A stretch of 64,000 nucleotides of DNA, taken from the NCBI GenBank assembly GCA_037447605.1, contig CM074805.1, positions 2,256,340 through 2,320,339 on the forward strand. Direction: 5' to 3'. Positions 47,069 through 58,149 of the stretch are shown piece by piece (position 1 is the first letter of the stretch; the number at the start of each line of letters is the position of its first letter). Both the position numbers and the translations under genes were made by a program. The notes below the pieces were generated by a model. The model did not search any database, was not told the origin of the DNA, and saw only the letters and a list, made by a program, of their open reading frames with translations. This DNA comes from Zygnema circumcarinatum. Lineage: Eukaryota > Streptophyta > Zygnematophyceae > Zygnematales > Zygnemataceae.

Positions 47069-50000
47069 ATGGCGGACGCGGGGGAAGCGGAGGTTGCGGG
47101 GCCGTATGAGTCTTTGGGGGGGAAGAGGAGCTACAAGAGGACAGGAAGCTTGCCAGGGGGGTATGAGAGAAAAGTAGGGAGGCCCGTTTTGCTGCACACG
47201 AACAGCATACCAGGGAAACTGCTCGGGAGGTTTCTCAATAGGCCGCAGAACCTGGTGCCCATCTCCGAGGAGTTTTGTCAGCAGATTGCTGACAATGGGT
47301 ATTCTGGAGCGTTCATTAAGAGCCACCTTGAGGTGAGTGTGTGAGGAGTTTCTTTCTGAAGCTCAGATATATCTAATGCGTCAACCTCCTGGTGGAGCAG
47401 GACATAGTGAGCAGCAGCTTGACTCCTGGGGGTGGAGGTGGTGCAGTTTGAGAGTCTGGGAGACCTGCTGCCTGGCAGCGTCAGCCACACGGCCTTCATA
47501 GCTACCGACAACCGCAAACCCCTTAGCCATGCGCAACTAGCCTATGTGGCGCGCACAGAGTTTCCGCAGGTAACCAAGCTGCAAAAACGTTTCTGATAAC
47601 CGGCAGAACAATCACTAAGCCGGCCTTATAATTAGTGAAATCCACTAATAGGCCTTTGATTCCTAGTATAGTTTTAACGACCTGAGCCTGCTGTCTGTTG
47701 GTGCAGGCACTGGATGCCTTAGAGGTGGAGCAAGGAACCCGCATCGGGCTGGTACTACCCAATGGGCCGGAGTTGGCTGTCGCTTTGGTGGCCTGCGCCG
47801 TCAACATCGCCTGTGCTCCCGTCAACCCGCAGGTGAGGGCTGCCACATGCTTTCAGATTTGAAGCCTCCCACCTCTTCCGAAAGGTGCAGCCATCAGATT
47901 GGCATCTGGCCTCACAGAATTCAATACCCTCCTTGGCTGTGTGCAGAACACGGAGGAGGAGATAGTGAGCGAGCTGAAGAGCGTGGGAGTGAGCACGGTG
48001 GTGGTGGGGGGGGGCGACACAATGGCGGCGAGCGAGCTGAAGGGCGGGCTGCGGGAGGCCCTGGAGGCGGGCGGGCTGCGCGTGGTGGAGCTGCTGCCCA
48101 GCGCGGCGGTCTGCGGGCTGTTCTCGCTGCGCTGCGCGAGGCGGCCGCGGGCCGTCGTCGTCCACATGCGCGGGACCGGGACCCGCTCCGGCGTGGGGCC
48201 CCTCCCGAGGGCGCCCCTCGCCCGCGCGGAGGTGGCCATGGTCCTGCACACGTCCGGCACGAGCGGCAAGAAGAAGGTGGTCACGTACACGGTGGAGAAT
48301 CTCGCCATCGGAGCGGCTCTCGTGGTGAGCTCGTGGGGTCTCCGCGCGGACGACGTCGGGCTGAACATGATGCCGCTGTTCCATGTGGGCGGGATAGTGC
48401 GCAACCTGCTCGCCCCCGTCCTCGCCGGAGGGGCCACAGTGCCCTGCAGGGCCTTCGACGCAGCGCAGTTTTGGGACCTTCTGGAGGCGGCCCGCGTGAC
48501 GTGGTACTACGCCTCCCCCACCATGCACCGCATGATTCTGGGGGAGGCCCGACCCTCAGTCTCTTCAGTCACTTCAGTGCGGCTCATAGGGAACGCGGCC
48601 GGCGCGCTGCTCCCCGCGCTGGCGGAGGAGCTGAGGGAGCGCTTTGGCGGCGCCGCGGTGCTGCCGTCGTACGGAATGACGGAGTGCATGCCCATCGCCT
48701 CGCCCCCCCCCGGCTACACGCTCGACCGCCCGGGCACGTCCGGGAAGGCGGTCGGCCCGGACCTGCAGGTTTGCGACCCCGCCGGCCGCCCGCTGCAGGC
48801 GGGGACGGTGGGCCGCATCGCGGTGCGGGGCCCCCCGCTGTTCGCCGGCTATGAGGGGGACGCGGAGGCCACGGCGGCGGCCTTCTTGCAGGACGGCTGG
48901 TTTGACACGGGCGACATGGGCTACCTCGACAAGGACGGCTGGCTATACATTACCGGGAGGTCCAAGGAGGTCATCAACCGCGGCGGGGAGATCATCTCTC
49001 CTTTCGAGGTGGAGCAGGCGGTCATTGCGCACCCCGCCATCAAAGACACCATCGCCTTCTCAGCTCCGCATGACGTGCTGCAGGTGAGCCCCCTTTTGTG
49101 CCTCTTCGATCCAAAGCCCCTTTGAATTCTCATCTCCGAGGGTGAGAGAGTGTAGAGAGTCAGTCTCGTAGAGCCCTCTTTCCCGCTTGAGCCGTGGTCT
49201 GAGCAGAGTGGAAGGGTGGCGGGTGCAGGAGGTGGTGGGAGTGGTCCTGGTGATACACGCGGGGTATCCCCGAGTGGACCTGCAAGAGCTGCATCGCTTT
49301 GTGGGCGAGCGGCTGCATCCCGCCAAGTGGCCCGTGGTGGCGGTGTACATGGACGCGGTCCCGACCGGCGCCGCCAACAAAGTGCAGCGCGTGAAGCTCG
49401 CGGAGCGGCTCGCCATGGCGGCAGTGGACGACTCGCAGCCGCAAACCGCCCGCCTCTATGAAGCCGCCTGCCCCCCCAAGGGCTCGCCCCTCACAGTGCC
49501 CATCCTCATGCTGCCCATCGGCCTGCAGGACGAACTCCTCGCCGCCGAGGAGAGTCTCTCCAAGGCGGCCGGCAAAGGCCGTCTGCTTGACGCAGGCATT
49601 GGCTACATGCGCGGCAATGCAGTCGCGTGTGTGGTGCCCCAAGACGAGAAGGCGTGGAGCGAGCAGGACGGCAAGGCCCTTCTCGAGATGGTGCGCGGAG
49701 AGCTGAACGCGTATGTGCGGCCGCGGAGTGTGGTGGTGGTGGGCCCCACCACCGCCGCTGCGCTGCCCCGCCTGAAGGACGGGACGGTCGATCTGAGCGC
49801 GCTGCCGCAGGAGGCGGTGCGGCCCAAGGACACGCTGGCCAGTCCCGCGGAGCTCGCGGTGGCCGCCGCGTGGAGTCAGGTCCTGAGCGTGCCGCTGCGG
49901 GACATCGGGAGGGACGCCGACTTCTTCGAACTCGGCGGCTCCTCTCTCGCGGCGGGCCGCATGGTGGCCCACTTGCGGCGGCAGCTGGGCCTCGCCCTCC

Positions 50001-53000
50001 CCGCAGGGATCGTTTTCCAGCACCGCACTGTGGGGGAGATGGGAGAGATGATCACAGGCCTGTTGGATGCCAATGCAGCCAAAGATAAGTCCGACGATCC
50101 GTCCTATTCTGGAAGGCAGGGAGACATTGAGTCGGGGTTCGAGAAAGTATTTGATGATGATGAGGCGGAGATCGCAGCCTGCCGACCGAAGAGCTCGACT
50201 TCTCCCACAACACTGCTTATCCAGCTCATTCCTCTCGTTTTACTGTACCCTATATCCCGGGTGTCCCTTTGGCAGCTCTATATCTTCTACCTCCACATTC
50301 TACGAGAGACTTGGTCGGTTACCACCCATGTGACAAGGAAAGGTGTCGTTAAAGTTCACTATGTTCCATACGTGGGAATTCCTGAACTAATTCTGGCCAT
50401 AGTAATGATTAAGATTACCGCAGACATTGTCATGCCACTTATCGGTATCGCCCTTAAATGGATCATAATTGGTCGATTCAAGGCCGGTCGATATCCCCTT
50501 TGGGGACAGTACTACTTGCGGTGGTTTTTGGTTCGGCAGATCTTGCACATCTGCCACCTGGGCATGTTCCGGTACTGGAAGAACGGGCACATCTGGTATT
50601 ACCGGCTGCTGGGAGCGAAGATCGGGCGCAACGTCCTCCTGCACGAGCGCGCGAAACTCGGGGAGTGGGACCTGATCACGATCGGCGACAACGCGTGGGT
50701 GGACCACGCCGTGCTGCGGCCCTTCTGCCTCGACCGCGGCTCCATGGTGCTGCGCGCCGTCGCCGTCGGGCGGGACTGCGTCGTCTGCCAGAAGACGACC
50801 CTCGCCCCGGGCACCGCCCTGCCGGACCGGACCTGCCTGCCGCCGTGCTCCTCCTCCTACGAGAGCCTCGACGCGGACCCCCGCTACCGCGACTACTGCC
50901 GAGTGGGCTTCCCCTCGCCGCACTGGCCGATGCTGCTCTTCGTCGGCTATCCCATCGTGCTTGTGGGGAAGGTGGTGCGGATAGCGCCCTGGGTCGCGTG
51001 CCTCTTTCTATACGTCAGCCTGCCGCAGTTTCTGCATGCCATCAGCCAGGAGCAGCTTATTCTGTGGTTTGGAACGCCCGAACGTCTCCCGCTCTTTTTG
51101 ATGCTCAAGGTGGTCCGCGACTGCGTCTGCCCTTTCTACTACCTATCTTACGTCATCTGGGTTAAGCGAAATGTGGTGGGAAAAATCAAGCCAGGTCCGC
51201 GTGATCGGACACAATGGAGCCTTATGCAGCTTTGGCTCATGAAGCAACTCTTGCCAGGCCGCGACCTCGGAGGAGTGGCAGGGCTGGTTGGGCCCAATTT
51301 CGGTGTCATCAGCTTCATCTATCGACTCCTGGGAGCGAAGGTGGGAAATCTATCATGCTTGGGAATTGTAAAGGCGGCTCTTTGGAAGTACTTTTTCGTT
51401 TGATTCATTCCACTGCATTTTAAAGTGGTCGAGCTCACAAATATGCATGCTCTGCAGGTCGGCAAGCACGTGTATTGGCCAGGATCGGGCGTATACGTGG
51501 AGGAGTTTGACCTTCTGGAAATCGGCGATGATGTGGTTTTTGGCTCTCGGTCAGAAGTCATGTGCTGTGACGCGAAAAGCGCAGCCCCTGTTAAGCTTGA
51601 GTCCGGCTGCATGGTGGCCGACAGATGCGTTATCCTTCCCGGCGTGACTATTGGACGAAATGCTACACTTGGCTCCGGCACACTTGCAGGTTCGTGCACA
51701 CTTTTTTTTGGTGAACATAATGGAGAGGTGATGCAGCGATGTTTGTGCAGAATGGTTTGCTTTATCTAACCTGTTCTTGCATTGTGTGCATGCAGCGCGA
51801 GGCATGAGCTTCCCTGCAGGGTCCACGTGGGTGGGGTCGTCCAAAGGCAACGCCACGCTGTGGGACGAAGGCCATCCTGCGGCGGAGAGTGCTCCGACCG
51901 CCACGCCGTACGCGCGCGCCATGTTTGAGCGCAAGGCCAAGAACTACTGGGCGTGGCCCATGGGGATGCACGTGGCGTTCGCCATGGCCATGTCCGTACT
52001 CGTCTCGGCCTTCCACGGCATCCCCATCGTGATGATTCTCGGCCTCACCGTGCACTGGGGCCAACCGTGGCTCACGGGAAGCAGCGGAGGCAGCGATTGT
52101 GAGCACTCCACTTACTAAGCATGCGGGGTTGTTTTGCGCAATATTTTTTGTTTGGTTGTTTTCGAACTGCATGGAGTTACAAAATTGGTATAGAACCCAC
52201 CATGTTTTTTTCAAATCGTGTTCACTGATGTTTATGTTTTCTGACTGCGTGCAGCTACAAGGTTGGCTACGTTATACGGAATCATGATGGCCATCGGTAT
52301 CCTAGCAGTGATAACTGTGACATTTTTTGGACTACTCATTGTCATAATAGGTGAGGATGCTACCTTAATCTCGCTGGGGATTATAATGAAGCTTGTATCA
52401 TGGGAGCAGACATGTGCAACTCGAAACTCCCAATCCTCACACTTTGGTTGTGCATGACTGGTACAGCGAAATGGCTCATCATCGGGCGACGGATGGAGGG
52501 CCGTTACTGCTGGGATGAATCATCTTACAATCAGGTGAGTCGGCGGAATCGAGTGCCGTTAAACTGTTCAGGATGATATGTTCGAAGCGATGTAGTGGCC
52601 GTGTCCGCTGTTCACTGATCCACTGCATTCTGCCTACTTGGACATGCGCTATGAAATCCTCCAGCACATATTGTTGGCCTGTCCGGGCACTAATCATTGC
52701 ATTCAAGGATGTCTGACGGGTGCAGAGATGGCAAGTGATGCGGCGCATCGAGGGGCTGCGGTCGACGGGGGTGGGCGGGAAGGGCCCGCTGTCCTTTCTG
52801 TTTGGCAGCGCGTACCTTGTGTGGTACTTCCGCGCGCTCGGCTGCCACATTGGGAAGGACGTCTGCCTTTACCCCAACTCCGGCGACCCCATGATGACCG
52901 AGCCGGACCTGGTCACGCTCGAGGACGAGGTCGCGGTCGACGACGCGAGCCTTGTCGCGCACATCAACAGCAGGGGAGAGGTAAACAGCTCTAAGAGTGA

Positions 53001-53423
53001 ATAATACCTGCCTCAATGCCCTTTTGCCCGATCCAAGGAGACTGTCCTCAGAGTGAAACATCTAAACGAATGGCCTAAGCCACCACATGAAACGAGTAAA
53101 CAAACAAGTCTCAGAATGTGCATGGCATTCTGAAGTGTGTATGAAACGTTCAGCAGGGACTGATGAACTTCAATGCTTGTCTGATGCAGTTTTCTTTGAA
53201 TCGCCTACGAGTAGGAAGGGGAGCGACCCTTCGTACAAACTCGAGACTTCTTTCTGGAGCAGCCATGGAGGAGTACTCGATGCTGCTCGAGCACACACTG
53301 GTGCTGTCGGGAGACCTGGTCGATGCCCACAGCATCTGGCAGGGCTGGCCCGCCCGCATGGTCCGCGGGCCGCCGCGGCCCCGCCCCGAGGACGGCACCG
53401 TCGACCTCCACGCGGGGCACTGA
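47069..53423 (+). CDS. NRPS-like (A-T) protein with multi-pass membrane and left-handed beta-helix domains, Pls-like layout
   Basis: Exons 47069-47332, 47438-47569, 47707-47832, 47947-49083, 49229-51340, 51458-51689, 51796-52098, 52255-52350, 52467-52534, 52726-52980 and 53190-53423 close in frame to 1652 residues. The adenylation domain (about 60-640) has LHTSGTSGKKKVV, YGMTEC, WFDTGDMGYLD, ITGRSKEVINRGGE and a Lys-bearing NKVQR. A second, degenerate A10-like segment (KDGTVDLSALP) follows. The carrier domain shows FFELGGSSL with the phosphopantetheine Ser at 49943-49945 (about residue 792). Then come hydrophobic helices (about 881-908, 939-968, 1120-1152, and two pairs in exons 7-8) alternating with three hexapeptide beta-helix segments (about 1015-1065, 1258-1335, 1490-1620). 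This resembles the NRPS terminal domain TIGR02353 and the A-T-membrane plan of epsilon-poly-lysine synthetase. No condensation or thioesterase domain is seen. Substrate and product are unknown; membrane location is inferred. Confidence 0.88.
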
Positions 53424-53470
53424 TCATATTATAAGGCGGCGGGCGCGCCCGCGAGGGCCTTTTTTTGCAG

Positions 53471-53514
53471 GAGGGAAGGGAGGGAGGGAGGGAGGGAGGG
53501 AGGGAGGGAGGGAC
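53471..53514. repeat. GGGA tetranucleotide microsatellite
   Basis: About ten tandem GGGA units 50 bases after the NRPS-like stop codon, probably in its 3' UTR. Confidence 0.85.
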
Positions 53515-54021
53515 GGATTTCTTGTATAGAAAAAGCTGCAGCTGTAGACACGTAGAAACCAGGATCGGCACGAAGCCATGAAGGCGGCTCCACATGGCGT
53601 CGCTGCTGTTTAACATAGTTTTTGGCATGGGTCACTACTCACTGTTCTTTAGTTTAGGAGTTGCTCAGGCAACCGCGCAGATAGATGGTGGGCATCAAGG
53701 ATGTTCGCACAAATAAGAGGCTCTCCTGTAAGGGTCGAGCTTTCAATTTAATTTGTATAATTCTCAAAATTTAATTCCAAAATTTGCACATTACTGCTTC
53801 CGGAAATTACTAGTACTCTGGAAAACAAAGGGGAAATGGTATTGAACTCTGGGCATAGCGATCCCCATTCATAAGGGTTCTCCATACAACCAAAATCCAG
53901 TACTGTACTGATTTCAAGACAAAACATCCGTATGGTACTTTCTGCGCCACGTGACCTTTGCTCAGTTTTCAGTTCGCAGTTTGCAGTTTTTTAAGCTTTT
54001 TTTTTGGAGAATGCTACTGGA

Positions 54022-54135
54022 CCCCCCTATTTTAGTTATTACACCCCCCTTTTTGAAAAATTTGCCTGCCCATTCTGGTTATCCCACCCCCTGTTTTGGA
54101 TATTTCACCCCCTACTTTGGATATCCCACCGCCCT
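54022..54135. repeat. Degenerate CACCCCC-(T/A)-rich tandem repeat
   Basis: Four to five imperfect copies of an about 20-25-bp unit of the form TTTTGGATAT-(T/C)-(T/C)-CACCCCCT (for example TTTGGATATCCCACC). Units are diverged; no transposon ends or coding role are visible. Confidence 0.55.
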
Positions 54136-54523
54136 GTTCTTTCCTTTTCAGTACTGACTTCCAACATTGTGCAACAGAAGAAATGGAGATTTGCATTGAT
54201 CTCAAGATGTTGGTTTTTGTCGCTATGCCTGCCGATCGGGTGCAGTAGTATTCTCCTTTTTTTTGTCTCTGGCCGCCGAGTCCGCCGCCCGGCGGCCATC
54301 CCGGAGCTGACGTGGCGCGGCGCCTTCGTCCGCCCCAAGCCTCCCGGCGCGAGTTTCCACGCGGCGCAGAGCACACAGCGCCACGTGGACAGACTGGGCC
54401 AATCGACGGCAAATCTCGTTCCTTCGCGCCACGTGTTCACCATCGGACGGTCGAGGCGGCCCACCGTTCCCCCCGATTCGGACGGCCCCTCGCGCCGCCC
54501 TCCCGATTGCGATCGCGGACGTG

Positions 54524-54623
54524 NNNNNNNNNNNNNNNNNNNNNNNNNNNNNNNNNNNNNNNNNNNNNNNNNNNNNNNNNNNNNNNNNNNNNNNNNNNNN
54601 NNNNNNNNNNNNNNNNNNNNNNN
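54524..54623. other. Assembly gap (100 N)
   Basis: A run of exactly 100 Ns, the usual placeholder for a gap of unknown length. It interrupts the alpha-amylase gene: in-frame amylase sequence begins at the first base after it. Confidence 0.98.
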
Positions 54624-56583
54624 AATGCCAATGACGTTATTACTGACTGTCAGGTGACTATGACCCTGCGGCTTCCACTGTGTTGCTGCTCAATCGGTGA
54701 TGATGTGGCACTAGTGATGATGTGATGGTTCTGCAATCGTCCTATATAGACCTCTGTTAGTTAGGGCTTTTGGGATTGAATGTGGTGTAGGAATTGAATC
54801 CGGAAGCAGTGGAGAAGTGCCGCGTTGCAGGCGGCCTGATCGATCTCAACCACGACGGGAATGAATTCGTTACGAGCGAGCTCCTGGAATGGGTGCAGTG
54901 GATCACTCAGGTGATACGCTGCGGAGGTGTGCGAATTTGCTAGTCATGCATAATGCCATTGTGCTAAATCAAGAATTTCCAGAAGCTTGGACATGACTCC
55001 ATCCATTTCCGGAGACAGCATAACGGTCATCCTTTCAAACATAGCGGATCTTGTCTACGGTGACCAGCGGTTAAACCCAATCGAATCCCCATGCTGTAAC
55101 GGAAGTGAACTGTCGCCTATGTTGAAAAAGGAGAGAAGTTACTAGCAGAAGTTGGAGATGAGGCTTCATTATAAGTGTTGCTGTGATTCATCTCTCTTGC
55201 ATAGAAATAGAAGATGCCTCTTGAGTGTATACATTTGGCAGTCGGTAACCGTACTCTAGCAATGTTCATTGTATGCACCAGCTAGCAACTTTCTGTTCCA
55301 GATGTTGGGACTCCACAATGTAGCCCATATTGTGCAACCCACGTCTGCTTTTGTGTTACGCAGATCTTTGATTTTGACGGGTTGCGAATCGACTCTGCCA
55401 AGAGCATCCCAATCACGTTCCTGCGCGAATTAAATAGCGCCACGCCATGCTACACTCTTGGGGAGGTTTACCCTGGCGGAGAACTGCAGCAGGCGCTGTG
55501 CTTTATCGCACAATACCAATGGAAGGTTGGGGCAGTCAACGGCGCCCTCCTCATAAGCGCTGCCTTTTCTACAGGGCAGTGCGTGCAAACCAAGAGATTT
55601 ATGAGTTAGCTCTCAGTTTAATGCTGCGAGACTGTGTGCAGGGTGCCATGGATGCGCCACTATCGTACCCATTGGCCTTCACTTTGAGGAATGTATTCGG
55701 GCTCGGAACACCCATGACCGACCTCAGCCTGACGAGAGAGGCATACAAGAATGCCGGCTTCACAGATCTCGACCTTCTCGCGGGGTTCCTCGACAATCAC
55801 GACCTCGACCGCTTCCTCAGCTTGAACAGCGATCCGCAGGCTCTACGGAGTGCCCTTGTGTACCTCATGTTTGGCCAGGGCATCCCGATCCTCTACTATG
55901 GCACTGAGCAGGGCTACAGTGGCGTGTGGGTCAGCCTTCCGCGGGAATTGGGTCTAACTTTAGAATCTAAAAACAACAGCTAGATTGTGTTTATTCGACA
56001 GCGTTTCCATGCATTGTTGTGTTTGACATAAGGATGAAATCAATGCGTTTCGAAAAATTGGTCGAGGACTGACTAAGCAAACTGTGGCTCGTAACAGGCT
56101 TGAGAATGACCTGAACAGGAAACCTCTTTGGTTCAGCGGCGCCTTTTCAAATCCTGCCGATAGCGATCCGCTACACGAGTTTGTGACTACACTGGTCGCG
56201 CTCCGAAAAGAGTTACAGGTATGCTTCTTTCCTGAAGGTATAAAACAAGTGTTGACTACATGCTGCTCCTTACGCTCTCCTCCTCCCTCCCTCCCATGGG
56301 TAATTCCTCCCTTGACGGCGATCAGCAGGTCTGGAACTATCCCCACGAAGAGAGCTACACTTCTGTATCCTTCCACGCGTTCACACGAGGCCCTGCTCTC
56401 GTCGCCCTTACCACCGCTCAAGAGACCGTGGTCGGCAGCATCCCCCCTGAGGGCCATGAGTACAGCGCGGGTCAAACGGTTTGCAACATGCTCTTTACCG
56501 CAGAGTGTGTGGTCGTTGGCGCTGACGGGGTTTTGACAATCACTTTGGAAGCCGGAGAACAAAAGATATTTACTCCTGCTTAG
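54624..56583 (+). CDS. Alpha-amylase (GH13), 5' partial at the assembly gap
   Basis: C-terminal two-thirds of a GH13 alpha-amylase, which hydrolyses internal alpha-1,4 bonds of starch. Exons: <54624-54653, 54791-54910, 55364-55525, 55642-55925, 56098-56218 and 56329-56583. All three catalytic acids of the clan are present: the nucleophile Asp in FDFDGLRIDSAKS (about 55370-55408), the acid Glu in TLGEVYPG (about 55456-55480) and the transition-state Asp in FLDNHDLDRF (about 55786-55815). GIPILYYGTEQGYSG precedes the end of the barrel, and a beta-sheet domain C closes the protein at 56583. GLIDLNH upstream corresponds to the LPDLD region of extracellular-type amylases (subfamily GH13_1-like), not to the usual plant type; this is a resemblance judgement. 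The N-terminus, calcium site and any signal peptide fall in or before the gap. Confidence 0.85.
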
Positions 56584-57302
56584 TCTCAAGTAGTTGTCAA
56601 GTAACTACCAAACGACGCAACATGGTGAGACACATGCGGTGAACTGAGTCTAGCGGTGAAGTTAGATATCTGTATGCGGTGTATCTAGCACTCATATCGA
56701 CTGAGTGTTTGACGAGGAATAGTGTGAGGTACACACAAGTTTAGTTCGCTATTTAGTTAGAAAGCGTGCAGGCATTTCGTATGAAGGATGTAAGCATGAT
56801 ATAGTGTGAAGGGGCCTCGAGTAGGAATTGCCTAAACGTGATGCGAATTACCTATTGCGGGAATAGGGCACCACTCACCAGAATCATTAAGAATCACCCC
56901 ACCACCGAAGTTACATGTGTAGGTTCACAATACAAGCAAGACAGATGCCCTTCGAACTGCGCGTGCGCAAAATTTATGTGCAACTTGAATCGTACAATTT
57001 CAAATAATGACAACGCAACAAAAATTGATGCAAAAAATCAAGAGAATGCTGGTGAAACCTAACCTCCGGCCAAGGCTGCTGATTCCTCTGACCAAATCGA
57101 CACTCTACCGTTATCGCCCCCCGAACACTTAGGTCTAAACAGGCGAGTCACGTTGGAATTATACCTGCAAAATTTGACAGTCTAACCATGCCAACCAAGA
57201 CTTAGAAAGAAGACAATCAAATAATCCTCTGTGTACGTCTAATTGTTCCAAAGTTTGCTTACCAAGCTTCCGAACAGAATACCCTGAATTCTGAAGAAGG
57301 CT
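56584..57302. other. Intergenic region between convergent amylase and small protein genes
   Basis: 719 AT-rich bases carrying the two 3' UTRs. No coding frame, RNA gene or repeat is supported. Confidence 0.55.
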
Positions 57303-57847
57303 TCATTCCCGCCTCGCCTCTTCCCCAGCCGTAGCCTCTTGCATCCTCACAGCCTCCCACTCAGTCGAACTCTTGAAGGGCTTTTTCTCCACTTGAGCAT
57401 CAGGTTCCAGTCTTGCAAACTGCCTACCACCTGCTCCTTGTCCACTCCTTTGCCTCGCTGCAATCGCCTCCCACAACTCTTCCTGCTTCCTATGTTCCAC
57501 CAGAACATTCCTTCTCCAAGTTCGTCTTCTCAAAGTGACCACCTCGCCATCCGGCCCAACCACTCTTCTCCCGCCGCCCCTCTTTCCCCACTGCGGCTTC
57601 AACAGGTCTGTAACGGACGGAGGAATGGGAGGAGCATCTTGCTCAAAATCCTCCAACTGTTCATACGGAAATGCTTCTTCAGGATGCACACGTGACCGAG
57701 TTCCTTGGAAAGGATGCTGCCTTCTGGGCATGTTCAAGGAGGCCTTGAATAGATGTGAAGCATGTGCCAAAACCTGCAAAAACGGAAGCAATGAATCTCG
57801 AGGACGGAGTTCTTCGCGCTTCCTCGCCTTACCCTGCGCAGAGCCAT
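57303..57847 (-). CDS. Small basic protein of unknown function, possibly organelle-targeted
   Basis: Two minus-strand exons, 57847-57833 (encoding only MALRR) and 57773-57303, join in frame to 161 residues. I do not recognise the family. The protein is rich in Arg, Glu and Gln: an N-terminal MALRRVLAHASHLFKASLN that could be an amphipathic mitochondrial presequence, an acidic-proline stretch (YEQLEDFEQDAPPIPPSVTD), a basic KRGGGRRVVGPDGEVVTLRR core and a helical, charged C-terminus. The clean micro-exon with GTAAGG donor and TTTTGCAG acceptor, and steady codon bias, argue that it is real. Size, charge and presequence would suit an organellar ribosomal or RNA-associated protein, but that is only a guess. 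Confidence 0.6.
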
Positions 57848-58149
57848 GCTCCTGAATCTCCGGTTAGCTCATCGCTGCCTGTGGCGGAGTGAAATCTCCA
57901 CACAAAACTTTTGTTACCACTGCCATGCCAACGCGAAGGCTTCGTGACTAGTACACAAAACTAAAACAACAGGTTCTTATACGAATGGGGTAAAACGAAT
58001 CTGAGAACAGCAGCAAACGTGTTTCCTGTGACCCATCTCAATACCTAAGTTTTGCATGAAAGCCCTTATTGCCGAACTTTCAAAGTTCAGACAACAAATT
58101 CCATATAAAAGCACTGTCTCGTAAAATCTTTCGTCGTCAGAGATGTTCC

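Larger units (their letters stand above)
53424..54523. other. Intergenic region before the assembly gap
   Basis: About 1.1 kb after the NRPS-like gene. It holds a GGGA tandem (53471-53514), an AT-rich middle, a C-rich degenerate repeat (54022-54135) and a GC-rich end with three ACGTG elements (54309-54314, about 54382 and 54440). The GC-rich end probably is promoter or first-exon sequence of the amylase gene, whose 5' half is lost in the gap. No coding frame is assigned. Confidence 0.5.

Noticed and set aside
47755-48528. Long minus-strand frame (257 codons) inside the NRPS-like gene
   Set aside because: GC-rich antisense of the adenylation domain, no domain of its own.
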